In this document: one piece after another, positions 11,324 through 23,800 of the stretch
Numbering within the stretch: the stretch's first letter is position 1
Layout: each line of letters begins with the position of its first letter
From: Cladochytrium replicatum
Taxonomy: Eukaryota; Chytridiomycota; Chytridiomycetes; Cladochytriales; Cladochytriaceae
Length of the DNA stretch: 64,000 nucleotides
NCBI GenBank assembly: GCA_025526935.1
Contig: JAHLKD010000001.1
Span: 248,001 to 312,000 of the forward strand
Reading direction: 5' to 3'
The notes under the pieces: model-generated
What the model saw: the letters and a program-made list of their open reading frames with translations, nothing else
Database searches by the model: none
What the model was told of the DNA's origin: nothing
Translations under genes and position numbers: made by a program

Positions 11324-12490
11324 TCACACCACCTCCGGATTAACACTATCTGGAGGTTCAGCTCGATCTTCCCAATAACCAGACGCAAGTACGGTCAAGT
11401 TATGAATGGGAAATATGTGAATACTGGTGTTGTTGAATATATCCCCGCTAAGGTATTGTTGCTTCACGGGATGTTCCTCTACAAAGGAAATGGCGTTGTG
11501 AGAGTTAAGGCCGCATCGCTGAAGAGAAAGAAAGATTGCTTTTTGGAAAGGATATTTTACTCAAGTACGGAGCCGTTCGTTCCAAGTTCGTTGCTAATTT
11601 TCTAAACATGGGTAATTTAATGAAGGATTGGAGTGGGAGACGTTTGTGAGACCTCACATTGTGTTGTATGCGTCAAAACTATTTCCGATCACTGCTATGC
11701 GAGCCAGACTTTCGGGGCTCCAGTTTGCCCACAACAAGTTACTGTAGAGCACTTCACCGCAGTGTGGCATGTAATACACAGTTGTCTTGGTGGTGCGACG
11801 TTTTCCATACTAATAACAGTACCCAGCATAAGCCTATAAAAGTCGAAGGAAAAGAAAGACGAACTTCGTTCACGCCCTCAATTTGTACATCAAATTCCCG
11901 AATGACTTGCTTGTCTATATCAGTGACGACTGGATCGAAGAATACCATTGTGCTCTGGAAAGTTCAACTTTCAGACTCAGAATCTCCTATGATGTAGTTC
12001 AAAGTGCCTTCAGATAATCCCTGAGGATCATAGCCAGAGCAAACTGGTGTTGCGAAATGGAGGAACTTTCTAAAGAGCCTATTCCATAACAGATCAAATC
12101 GGGACTTGATTCTCTTTGCATTCCGATGAGTGGCGACAGCACCTTGTCCAGTGTTTCTATCGGCGGTTTGAGCATTATAAGTTTACGACGCTTGACAGGA
12201 GTACCTCTTAAATTTGCAAAGAATTTGCTTTTTTCAAGGTCGGACCTATTCATTGATTACAGAGATATTTAGTCTTCATAATTGCTCTATCACCTTTTTG
12301 CTAAAATCTTGTCGGACAATTGTGCAGGAGTGATTGTCGGGCGCGGAAGATGGTTTGGGTTGCCCGTCGCCTTGTAATTGAACTGGCTAGTTGATATTTT
12401 CTTTTTCTGCTGTGCTGCTCCTGTTGAGCGGGTTTGTTTTTGTGCCTTTCGCGGTTTGACCAGCACAAACCCGTCGTCGTCTCCGTCCAT
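11324..12490 (-). CDS. SRR1: SRR1/BER1 family protein
   Basis: The SRR1 domain is shared by plant SRR1 (clock and light signalling) and yeast Ber1 (microtubule-linked phenotype). Its biochemical role is unknown. The start is MDGDDDGFVLVKPRKAQKQ at 12490, with a basic linker. The core has LICYGIGSLESSSISQHQFA, then FFDPVVTDIDKQVI, the family signature YYMPHCGEVLYSNLLWANW, and IAVIGNSFDAYNT. The C-terminal part needs two more introns, the last about 82 nt with a strong polypyrimidine acceptor, giving ERTAPYL followed by a segment ending FNNTSIHIF; the stop is at 11324. The gene is head-to-head with LSC1, 146 bp between ATGs. Confidence 0.85.
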
Positions 12491-12636
12491 AATTCGTCCA
12501 GAGAAGTCAGCCGCAGTCCAGCTAGGGCTTGGGTCGCAAATTCAAAAATCAAAACTTCAAATTCAAATTTCGGAACGCGTGCCAAAAAACTCGGGTCATC
12601 TTACTCCCAGAGTGCACCGAAAGCAAGTCAGCAAGA

Positions 12637-14021
12637 ATGGCATCAAGGACTTCCACCGTGCTTGGCAAGGCCCTGCGCTCTCAGATCAATGGTAATGCAT
12701 ACTCAAATGCATGCTTGGCTTCGAGAGTCGACCTTTCACTTAACACTCCGCATGGCCAGTTTCGCAGAAACGGGCGTTCGGAACTACTGGATACGATTCC
12801 ACGTTCCCTAACTTGATGGTTAACAAGAACACGAAGGTTCTCTGCCAGGGATTCACTGGTAAACAGGTACGCATATGTATCAGATCCCCGGTTTTCTGTA
12901 ACACAATTCGAAGGGAACTTTCCACTCGGAACAAGCTATTGCTTACGGAACCAACATGGTGGGAGGTGTTAATGCAAAGAAGGCCGGCAGCCTTCACCTT
13001 GGTCTGCCCGTCTTCGGGTCCGTCAAAGAGGTGCATAATATATTTTGCCTGCTCCGAGAAATGTGCTAATATCATCGAAAGGCCGTTGACAAAGTCAAGC
13101 CCGATGCCTCAGTAGTTTACGTTCCTCCGCCTGCTGCTGCCGCCGCCATTTTGGAAGCGATTGAGGCCGAAGTTCCCCTTATCGTAGCCATCACAGAAGG
13201 TATTCCGGCGCAGGACATGGTTCGGGTATGCTATTACATTTCTTGCGTAAGATGTGGTACTAATGATCACTTTGTAAGGTCAAGCAAGCGCTTTTGAGCC
13301 AATCGAAATCTCGCTTGGTCGGTCCTAACTGCCCTGGTGTCATCAAGCCGGAGGAATGCAAGATTGGTATCATGCCTGGCCACATTCACAAGAAAGGCAA
13401 GATTGGTAAGTTTGAAGTTCAGCCCTGTGCTTGGGATAGCTAACAGTTATGCCCCAAGGTATTGTATCTCGCTCTGGTACTCTCACCTACGAGGCGGTGA
13501 ATCAGACCACCGAAGTCGGTTTGGGTCAGACCTTATGTGTTGGAATTGGAGGCGACCCCTTTAACGGCACAAACTTCATTGACTGCTTGCGTGTTTTCCT
13601 TTCGGACCCGGAAACCGAAGGTTTGAGGCTCGTTAATGTTTAGGCAACACTATCCAACTCTTCTGCTTTGTTCAGGAATCATTCTCATCGGTGAGATCGG
13701 TGGGTCTGCCGAGGAGGAAGCTGCCGAGTTCTTGAAAACCTACAACCTCACCCGCGACAAGCCAAAACCTGTTGTATCTTTCATCGCTGGCCGCACTGCA
13801 CCCCCAGGCCGTCGCATGGGTAACTCTAACTCCACCTCAGCTCTGATGAAATGATTTACAATCTTTTTCCAGGCCACGCTGGTGCCATTATTGCAGGTGG
13901 TAAGGGCAAGGCCGAGGACAAAGTTAAGGCTCTAGAAGCCGCTGGTGCATTTGTGACCCCATCCCCTGCAAAGCTGGGTTTCTTCATGAGGCAAGAAATG
14001 GAGAAAGCCGGATTGGCTTAG
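12637..14021 (+). CDS. LSC1: Succinyl-CoA ligase alpha subunit, mitochondrial
   Basis: The alpha subunit of succinyl-CoA synthetase carries the phospho-histidine and makes ATP or GTP from succinyl-CoA in the TCA cycle. The start at 12637 ([15 protein letters not shown]) has a basic, Ser/Thr-rich mitochondrial presequence. The body is strongly conserved: [105 protein letters not shown], and [20 protein letters not shown] with the active-site His in the GHAG motif. At least six short introns interrupt it. The stop at 14021 follows KAGLA. Length is near 330 aa, usual for the family. Confidence 0.96.
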
Positions 14022-14194
14022 TGCAGGCATTTTCTTGCGCTCGTTGTGATGGATTACGTTCCTCTTTGCTGTCTTCTTTTCAGCTCCTCTTAAGATCATT
14101 TTTGGGTTGCATGCGTGCTCATTTCAACTTTTGCAAAAGAATATGAGTGGCCATATCTATCCCGTGACACGCGCGTGCTTCAATTTAGGAGGTT

Positions 14195-17100
14195 ATGGCC
14201 CATTTCAACCAATATCAGACACGTCGATTCCGCGTCCTATTCAATCAATACGTGGAAGACGCCATTGCGGAAGGATCAATTGCTCTCCCAAGCTCGAATC
14301 TACCCGGTCCCTTGACGACAGATAACAGCTACTCTTATCACGCGCTGAGCCCTGATCCTGCTTTGAAAGGCCAACCCGGGCACCGAGCATCATCATCATC
14401 GTTCAATCTTTTGACCAACTGCTTGAAACGCTCAATCGTTAACCTGACACAAGCAAGCGCATTGGTTGAGGAAGGCACCGGTCCAGCTGGCTCAACTCAA
14501 AATGTCTTCGGAAAACATTCCGAAGGGGACAGTTCAAGCATAAGCCCATCAAGGTACAGAGGCAAAATAAGATGGAAATGAGCTAGTAGGGCTTTACTTT
14601 ACATCAACAGCAAAAGCATTTCGATCGACTTCAAGCTTGTTTGGAGGCTAACTGTGAAAGAGCTATGGGAACTGCTGGTACCCAGGAGCCTTTCCTCAAA
14701 AGGAGTATAACCTTACCATCAAATAAGCCTCGACTAGGGCCTCAAATGTCTCTTGAGCAAGCCCAAAAAATCATATATAAATACGACACCAGCTGCACCG
14801 GAACAATGGATTTCGAAGACTTCCTGGAGTTTCTTGCTGATTATCAGGCAACACTAACAATGAAACGAGCACAGGCGTCGGAATTCTGGGCTTCACAAAA
14901 AAAGGTGTTGGTCGTTGCTGTTGGATAGATACGGTTGTAGTTAACTTCAAACTAGGTTGCAGACACTCCAGATGCAACTCTGGTTCTGCAGCTTATGGGG
15001 AAGCACGTTAATGCTCGCCTTGGCCCGGTACATAAGCACACGATTAACAATATCAAGGTGAACTCAAGGACAAATAACCGTTAGGCAGTTGTAGCTGCAA
15101 GAGACTTCATGGAACAATATCCCGAAGTTGAATCCTATTTATCAGCTCTTAATCTTCATGACCCGGAGTATTTTTTCGGAACACCTCCGTCACTAACCAC
15201 TGAAATCTTGGAAACTGGAAAGGTGTCAGATCTTGCCATTCTAACAAGAAAGATTGCAGTACGAATAGCTGCTGTTCGAAATCTTGATGCATATCTGCGG
15301 TAAGAATTTCTCAGCAAAACTGAGCCAACATGACCCTCCATATCCAGGCTCAAAAAGCGCAAACGATATATAGAGTTCTTCTCGATAGATCCGATGGTCC
15401 GTGCAACCTGTGCAGGCTTAGTTGCTGAGACGACAGTGCTTATTGGGACGGTGAGTTTGTTTCCATTCCCAATTCCGAATGAAAAACCCGCTCAAGCTAT
15501 TCAGTCTGAACCAGAATGGAATCAGAGCATGAACTTTAAAATTTCAATTCCTCCCGGAGAGATCAATGACATCCAACATTGGGTTAATCGTCAGAGTTTC
15601 ACATTTAGCTTGTTTGATGTCAATTCTTCTGGAGTTGTACCGTAAGAATCATTCTCGATTAATATGAGAGTTCTGATAGCCTCAAATCAGACACCGTGAA
15701 CTTATCGGGCAAGCTGTGGTTCCTCTGATGAGGGTGCTTATGTCCGCTCGAAAGCCATTGTATCTGATTTTGCGTCTTTCAACCCCTGAGGGCACATTGA
15801 TCTCGCCGGAGGATCTGCCCATGCTGGAAGTTTCCCTTGTGGATCAAACACAGGAGAAGTTTGGATGGGCGAAAATTGCAGATGCATACAGCTTTCCGGA
15901 AGATAGTTGAGTTTACGCACAGCACCCAAACACGTAGTTTGACATAGAAATCTCAGCATGGTCACGATCGTATGGAGCAAAGCTGGAGTCTGATTTAAAA
16001 GAAACGGCCTCATCTCTTGTGGGAACGAAGGTGGAGTGAGGAGTGGCTAACAACTTATTCATGTGTTTAAACTTAACTATTAATTATGCTTTCATTTGAA
16101 AAGTTGGATGACGGTGAGCACGAATAATCTTGAAAGTAACGGTGCACTCATTTCTCCCAAAGATAGCTCTGATTATTCATCCGAGGTGGAGCACGCGGAC
16201 CTTCGCTAATTGCAGGAGAACTAACTCAAATACAGAGTCAATCCGTCCTTTCCGATTTGAATCATACTTTGAAGCCTCTTCGACAGATATTCCGCCGCAG
16301 AAACTTCAGTGCGGTCGCAATTGATGAATCAAACATGTTCCGGCTTCTTACAGCTTTGGTGTGCCCTATTCCAGTAAAGTACAATGCCATAGAAGCACAA
16401 TCAGAAATTCGCTTGCGTCTCGCACACGATGTCGCAGGAATTCCATACAAGGAAGCAGTGACACCCATGTCAGACATCACGTTACAAACCATTCAAGCCG
16501 CAAGCATACCGATCGCTACTACCGATGTCTTAGAGCAAGAGACTCTTCGAAGCGCTAGTATTGATGGGGGCGAAGCAGCACCGCTTCCGCCCTCTGAATC
16601 GAGTGAATCGTGGAAATGGACAGGCGGACAATTGTGGATGCACGCGACCGTCAGCTGGTGCGCACAAGTGCACTCTCCATCAACTGTCCTTATGCGCAGG
16701 CATGGAAGTTTTATGGAGCACGCAATTTTATTGTGTAGCTTGTTTCTTGGGCAAGGAATCGATGCACATGTTGCTGTTGGAGCAGGCAAGTGAGGAAACT
16801 TTCGGATTCGAGGTAATGTTTACGGAAAAAGTATTATGTAGTTAAGAGCTCTCCATACGTCTGGGTCATCACAATCGACAAAACAAACAACGAGCCTCTG
16901 AAATTTCCATCGATGGCTAATTTTGGCGATCAGCAAATCAGTGTGGCATCGTTCCCAAGAGATTCAACATCAACTCGTCCAGCGAACACCATGTCGAAAG
17001 CATGGCACACAAACGCCTCTCTAGCCAGTCGATTTTTTGGAGTCATCAAATATAAGTCGCATATTCAGAACCCGCAAAAAGACAACAACATATCACGAAG

Positions 17101-18242
17101 TCACTCGACCAATCTGATTTCAGGGTCTACAAATGATGTTCACAACCCAGATTTCCCCGAAGAGTTCGTTTTCGATCGTTCACAGTTCAAAACAGTCTCT
17201 GATTTGGTTCACGTTACATCTGTGAACTCTGGGCTGGTAGTGACACACTGGAATCCACTTACAGGTACTTACCGCTGTTGATGCCCGGCTCCTTTCTTAT
17301 TGCGATTAGGGGGACATTTCTCGGAAAATTTTGATCTTAATCTGGAAAGAATACATATGTTGTTCAACAACAGGAATGTTTATTACAATATTCAAAAGTC
17401 AGACCTGTTCTCACGGTATGTTCAATTTCCTGTCCTCTCCTGAACTGACCATTTGCTAGCCCTGCATTCTGTTGGAACATACGTGACCCAAATTACTGGT
17501 TTCCTCTGCTACCAGAAATGCAGAACGAAGCGAAACCGATGCACTCCCAAAGCTTTTGTACGGTGGTACTGACAACTTCGACATTCTGAAATAACCTCTA
17601 TGCTTAGATTCGTGCCAATCTTTGTATACATTCCGGCCAATCCAACACGAAACTTTGCTGTGGGATGACAGGTAACGACACTTGAGCGGGACTGCTCCAA
17701 GTGAACACTCAAATATTGACTCCAGGGCTTGCTTGGAGTCGCTCGTCAAACTTGTCAAGTTGTATCGTAAACATTTCTTGTACATTCCCCAAACGCAATT
17801 CCATCGCCCCGTTTCCCGTTACCTGCAACAAGAGCTGGGCTTCTTGGAACAAATCAGACGAGAAAAGGTTCTCGGCACATACCTCGCAAAGCGAAGAAGA
17901 AAAAAGGCAGAACCTTCGAAAATCTCAACAACAGCCAAGAGTGATTCAGAAGGAGATGACGCTGATCGCCCTATCCATGAGTTGCTTGGGGAGGACGTAA
18001 TCGCTCCTTACCTTCCAGACAGACACACTTGGAATGGTCGTGTTGTTTTTGTGCGGGAGGCGTCAATTGAGGAGATGATGGAGGCTCTGCTGAGCACAGG
18101 AATTCTCGATTGTAGTGTTCCAAGAGTCACATACGCATTGGGAATACGTTCTTTCAGGGAGGGTGCATTTGGCGTTAGAGGAACATGGATAGCAGTTGGA
18201 TATATCTCGGACATTGCTTTGCTCGACCGAGATGCATTCTAA
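14195..18242 (+). CDS. CC2D2A/CEP76-family ciliary protein (C2 plus transglutaminase-like region)
   Basis: The family comprises transition-zone (CC2D2A) and centriolar (CEP76) proteins with C2 domains and an inactive transglutaminase-like peptidase fold. From ATG 14195: an N-terminal helical part; an EF-hand-like stretch (DTSCTGTMDFEDFLEFLADY, 14790-14850); a C2-like region (about 15390-16020); a further Ser-rich part to 16620. The C-terminal region has MEHAILLCSLFLGQGIDAHV, PYVWVITIDKT, VTHWNPLTG and VYYNIQKSDLFSR, ending with VVFVREASIEEMMEALLSTG and VPRVTYALGIRSF. The NIQ and LLSTG...VP...AL motifs resemble CC2D2A more than CEP76. Many introns are implied; internal joins around 15.9-16.3 kb are uncertain and two adjacent genes cannot be excluded. 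Confidence 0.68.
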
Positions 18243-18329
18243 TACAGGCAGGGAAATTTGGCTCTCAAATATTGATAAATATTTCTTTGCAGTGTATTAT
18301 TTGCTTGGCATAGGTTTTTCCCAGAACAG

Positions 18330-18542
18330 TCATGAGAAAAAAATGGGAAGATTGTTGGACAACCCTTCCTTGTCCTCTGGCTTTTTCTTGGCAGCAGCGC
18401 TGGGATCTGAATCAGCCTTTGCTCCGGCTGACCGTGCAGCGGCAGCTCCAGCTGCCCTGCTGCAAGGTTTTTCTTCCTTTTGCTTCTGCAAAGCTGCGTC
18501 CTCGGTTAGGCGCATACGGCCGGTTGTTGCAGCTTTACGCAT
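18330..18542 (-). CDS. Possible small basic Ala/Lys-rich protein
   Basis: A 70-codon ORF starts at ATG 18542 (MRKAATTGRMRLTEDAALQK) and ends at 18330. It is dominated by K, E, A and S (for example AAARSAGAKADSDPSAAAKK), the composition of small disordered nuclear or ribosome-associated proteins. It has no recognisable domain. It lies tail-to-tail with the CC2D2A/CEP76-like gene. The opposite strand is also open here, so this may be a shadow of the neighbouring plus-strand gene. Confidence 0.3.
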   Translation of the reverse strand: MRKAATTGRMRLTEDAALQKQKEEKPCSRAAGAAAARSAGAKADSDPSAAAKKKPEDKEGLSNNLPIFFS

Positions 18543-18559
18543 ATACTATTATTGCATAT

Positions 18560-19870
18560 GCATGCTCCCTGTACGGGGATCCCTACAATCTACGCGAAAC
18601 ATCTCAGCTGCAGCTATATGATACTGAAGACCTCAAGGACCCCACTGGTGGAGTGTTGTACGTCAAATAATTGGACCATATGAGATCGAGATTTGCCATA
18701 ACCTCTTGTTTGGTTTTGTAGTGTGAGGATTTCAAGCGTTTGGTCATCTAAAGAATTTATTGCTAGCAAACATTCAAGAAAAAGACATCTTGATTTTTAC
18801 AGCTCCGAGATCCATCGGGCTCTTAATGACTGTGTGGACTTTATACATGGTTTCTACAAGTTTGGCGCACATCTGAATACATTCTATCAAAATAATCGGC
18901 GTTGCGTTTGTTGACCCATTGTAAGAACTCGAGTGTTCCTGAAAACACCATTCAGGGAGGTTCTTCTTCATATGCAAAGGCAATCTTACCATGTAGGATT
19001 CAAGGTCATAGAACTGTGGGATGCTGGTGTTGGTTTTTTGTTTTGATAGGTTTTCTCTCGATGCTAGATGTTAAATATCGATCAAGATTTTAATGCAAAG
19101 TATGAGCCATACATTGGAAGATTCTATGTCTTGGCAGATCACGTCGAAACTGGGGTTTCCAGAAGATGAAGTCCTAAAAGTAATATCGTACGCAATTTGG
19201 AACTCCCACACTGCCGATCAAGAGCTCGCAGCTGCAGGAACCGATGTTCACAGTTGTAATATACGCAGCGCCAGGTACTTCAGATACCGTTTTACAGGAT
19301 CCACCTCACATAAATTCTTCGGTCTCAACTCTCCATTCCTCGCGCGCACTGAATGAATATCAGGGATTTTGATTGCAACCCGAGCCGACACCTCGCCACT
19401 GCGGGAGATGACTGTAGACTGTAGTGAACGGCTTTGCAAAACCAGGTGGTCGGATAAGCCAATTATGAACCTATCAGATCATTCGAACTGGTAAAAACAC
19501 TCTGTAAAATGAAGAAAGACTGCACTAACGGGCTCGTTAACCTAAGGATTTGGAGCATTTGCTTCAAGAGTCCGGCGACGTTTCATCATCAAACGGAAGC
19601 AATGAAAGGTAAGAGTGATAAAGGTCCGTCTGCTCACGCTTTCCAAACTGTGTTCTGTTTAGACTCGACAGAAAGCCGCAGGATGGGCTCATTGCGATGT
19701 ACGACGGGCACGAATACAGTTTCTTTGCGATAGCATAGAGCGCTGCCGACCCACGGACTTTTGCATCGCTTTATTATGATGGTACCATGGTCTTCAGACA
19801 GGCACCTCGCGACCATGAATATAAAATACTTCTTCCAATCCTTTAATAGGTTGAAAATACTAATGTGTTA
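18560..19870 (+). CDS. Unidentified multi-exon gene
   Basis: No family was recognised. Several fragments splice sensibly: GDPYNLRETSQLQLYDTEDL then KDPTGGVF joins through GTACGT...TTGTAG (about 18659-18720) to VRISSV, which joins through a 58-nt intron with a TTTTTACAG acceptor to CSEIHRALNDCVDFIHG. Further protein-like pieces are FLKTPFREVLLHMQRQSYHV (about 18935-19000), AKYEPYIGRFYVLADHVETG (about 19096-19150), LQEPMFTVVIYAAPGTSD (about 19230) and DGHEYSFFAIA followed by ASLYYDGTMVF (19695-19790). The start and end are not resolved. Coordinates bracket the visible pieces. Confidence 0.4.
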
Positions 19871-20009
19871 TAAATTGCTCAAGCACTATGGTTATTTTCC
19901 AGCAACCAGACCATCATTCACGTGCCCTTTCGTGGCTGGTGGGCCAGTGGCAGTGTAAGTATAAGAAACACCGCCCAACCCAGCTAATCCTTGCCGTTCT
20001 GCAGACACA

Positions 20010-20640
20010 ATGACGGTAAGCGAATCCATCCATCCATCCATGGTGGAGAACGACAGCAGCGGAAATGGACACATTAAGGACATGCGTAGACCGAATTGCC
20101 GATGTATGGGATGAGACTGTGTGGATGGACGACGCTCTATTTGGATACCGTGATCGAAATGGAATTGGGATTGATGTAGCTGACGGGTTGCAGATTGGGA
20201 ATGCGTCGAATATTTGAATGGTTTCGGAAGCCAGACGAATTTTGAGCAGAGCATGGGACTGAATCTCTCGCATTTTTTTTTTAACCAGCTCGCAGTTGAC
20301 CTTCTTAACCCTCTCGAGTCAAGCGAACGCCGAAGCCACAAGCTTAAGCGCTTGGTGCAGAGCCCCAACTCCTACTTCATGGACGTTAAGTGCCCTGGTC
20401 AGTTTTAGTTGATTGGCATTTTCTGCTTCTGCTGACAGTAATTTGAAGGCTGCATGAACGTGACCACCGTCTTCTCTCATGCACAAACGGTTGTTCTTTG
20501 CGGTTCTTGCGCTACCGTTCTTTGCCAGCCAACAGGTGGTCGTGCACGCCTCACTGGTATGAAATTCTTCAACGACAACTGATAAATGCATGCTCAAATC
20601 ATTTGCAGAGGGCTGCCGAATTCGCAAGAAGAGTGATTAA
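20010..20640 (+). CDS. RPS27: 40S ribosomal protein eS27
   Basis: This is a small-subunit ribosomal protein with a C4 zinc ribbon. The first exon codes only Met-Thr (20010-20015), followed by a 273-nt intron (20016-20288), the longest I can define exactly in the window and ending in a T-rich tract. The remaining exons give [58 protein letters not shown] and [15 protein letters not shown], with both CxxC pairs present, ending RIRKKSD at 20640. Length (about 85 aa) and sequence match eS27 across eukaryotes. A long first intron right after the start codon is common in ribosomal protein genes. Confidence 0.95.
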
Positions 20641-20820
20641 GAAAAATTGGTCGTCTCTTTTGCAATACACCGATTCACATCCACCCTGTTGATTTTGTCA
20701 GCAACTAGCCCACCAAAAGAAACTGTGCAGAGCCCGATTCAGAGTGAAATACATGGCTTGTTACACTTAATTATTGTCGAATATGTTCCTATCAATAAGG
20801 ATGTATCATGCCAAAGCTGT

Positions 20821-23800
20821 TCAGGCTTTCTTCTCCTTTGTCCTCGCCTGCTTGTATGTGAAGTAGGAGGCGGCAAGAGCAAACAAGACAGAAACCACCA
20901 AGGCTACGATGATGGTTACTTGCAGAGCAGGAGGAATTGGAGCACCATAAACGTAAACTGCGAACTGCGTTTGGAGTGTGCAAAAGCTGTGGGACCGACA
21001 ATGAGATGAATCTCACGCAACCGTGTCAAATAGTTGTTTACCTGAAGTCTGGATCCATTACAGTTGCTTGAAATATGTACAAACCATCGTGCCCCGCCTT
21101 CCATGTCAGTGCATTATAGTTCGTCGCATTCAGAATCTGGTACGTAATGCTCGAGGCATCGTTGTTGGAGATGTTCTTTGTCAGCGATGGATCCCAGCAT
21201 GATTGATAGTTCTGAGAAAGTGGTAAGCCCACTTCAGACAAAAACCAGTTGCAAGTCCCCTTACCCAGCTGCCCCACGAAGTTCCAGGAGAACCCGTTGA
21301 AAAGAAGTCTTCCCATCGTTGTGGTTTTATCAAACATCCCGCCTAGGGGGAGAGAAACTAAGAGGATTTTCAAGCCAGATAGAATGCATTCTACCGCTCC
21401 AGCAGTTGTGTTGTAAATGAATGTGGTTTGATTCATCAGCTCCCACAGTGATATGTCCGTTGTGACATTGCGAACAAACGTATTCCCGTCGTACAGGTCG
21501 AACATAGGAACGAAGAACGACCCGTAATACGTCTTCGCGTTGCGAAACCCAAAACACAAGCAAACAAATGAGCCAAAAACATTCGACATCATCCCACGAC
21601 AATTTCACCTGAACTGGAATTCCAAATAAATTGCAAGAGTATGGGATGACGCTTGAATGGTTGCTGGATGACATCGTAGCGTAGTCTGTGATATACTCTC
21701 CGGCAGGAACGTTGAAAGTTGTGTTTGAAAGGCTCGCGCAAGAAGTTGCCAGGGGAGGGTATGTTGAGGAAGCTCGGAGAACTAATCTTCGAGCCGTGGG
21801 GCAGCCAAGGCGGACTACAGAAACCTGTACAAAGCAACGAGTCAGTCATCGTGGGGTTTACTGTTGAACAACTTTGGATCGAGTGTACCTGCTCAACCTT
21901 GTCACAACCCAGATCAACAGCCTGAGGACGGATCTTAACCTCTGTCTTTCCACTGTACCCTCGGCCTCGACTCACAAAGCTCACGTTGACAGTTCGTTGC
22001 CGAATGTTGAGGCTTCCTTGTCGGATAACACTATCCGAGATTGTTCGGTTGATGAGTATGCTCGAAACGTTACTGAAGGAGACCTAGCTCTTGAATGAGC
22101 TATGCACAATTTTGTTTCTTTGTTCAAGGTTACCGATATGGACGAAGATTCGGATTCAAAAGGTTGAACCACGGCGGTAAATGACTCAGTCTCGTCTAAA
22201 CGGATTTCGGTTGAAAGTGAACAAACAATCACTTGCGAGGAATAAATACCCATATCTAAAAAGTATTCATCTTGGATATCGGTGCTCCAACCGTAGTTAA
22301 CGCATGCTAAAGATGGGTTCAATGAAACAGGTACCCTGAAAGTCGAGTTATAGACGTGAACGGGGTATCCAAAATGAAGCTGGTCTATACCGAGGACTTT
22401 CGATCTCGTTTGTCAAGCTAATGATCCGAGAAATAATGTACGGTCCACTGACGTTGCTGTTTGTTGAGTAGACGACCAGGCGTGACAAAGCGTCAAAGCC
22501 CAATGTTGCGACTGGATGATAAACGATGAATATTTGCATGTTGAAGATCGATTAGAATCTTGTTTGCCTCACTTGCATCGATGGGAATGCCAGCTGCGAT
22601 TTCAACTGCAACATTGATTCCTGACTTCCCAGCAAAGACTCTGCCAAGCAAAGCATTATTATCAAACAACATGCCACTTCTTTCTTTCAATGTTCACCTA
22701 TTTGCGGATGTGAGGAACGCAAACGATCCTTCGAATGACCTCGCCATATCCACCACAAACTCGTTCGAGGCCAGGTTGATTGGTTCAGTAAATGGGTCCC
22801 TACTTTTGAGATCCACTTGAAACACACTCTCTCCACCATTCGGACTTGTCACCACTGAGGAGCCCCAGACATACAGATCGCCTCCACTTGCCTGGTCAAC
22901 CGCAAGCTGTCTTACTGGCTGATTCACCTTAACGGACAATACATCCAGATAAGCGACACAAAATCTTTCGTAAAATGAGATCTTACAGCTTGGCTCCGGT
23001 CCAGCATCGGAAAGTACGATGAGACGTCTCTAAATGCGAACAGATTTTCGAATTTGAGCGTTTTTGGATCGAACGATACCATCCGATCGATTCCACTCTG
23101 ATCACTGATCAACACCAGCACAACGCCTTGAGTATGAAGCACGGTGGCGTCTCTAATGAAACCCGTAACAGTCGCTTGCGTCGTCGAAAGCGGGGCAAGA
23201 CTCATCTCGATTGAAGTGAACCGAACTCCACCATTTGTTGAGAAGTAGAGTCGTCCGACATTCGAACCCCGATTCCATGCCAAAACAATGTTGTTGAACA
23301 TCGAGGCGGCTGAGAGGGAAATGTCGCAGTACGATGGCCCACGTAAGAACGCAAAGGGGATGTTGGGCAATCCTTCTGGTTTTGTGAACGTCACGAGATC
23401 TTTCGTCCAGAACATCCCTACGTCAGTGTTGAAGAATGTTGTAGCGTATGTCGCAACTATGTCTATGATCGAAGAAATCGACAGTTCCGCCGGGAGGCTG
23501 TACAGTGAGCTGGACGAGAGTTCGTTTTGAGAAAACAAGAATAACCTGGGACCGAATGATGACGAGGTGACGTAAGCAACTGTGGGAGAGCAGATGTCCA
23601 GAGCGAGGCGAAGATATGCGTCCGATGAAGAAACAGAGACATTTGTCGAGAGCTGTGTGAGAACGACTTTGGTCCCAGAGTTGTACTTTGAAACGTCAAT
23701 CACCGACTGGATAGATTCGGCGCTGCAATCAAACACGCTGATGTCCTGTCCCTCAACCTGAAGAGGTGCTGAACCTGGGGATCCGCTCTGTAACACAAGC

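Noticed and set aside
11400-11620. Apparent frameshift near the C-terminus of SRR1
   Set aside because: An 82-nt intron (GTAAAA donor, TTTCCTTTGTAG acceptor on the minus strand) restores the expected FNNTSIHIF ending.
20028-20043. CATC repeat in the first RPS27 intron
   Set aside because: Only four units; too short to call a meaningful microsatellite.
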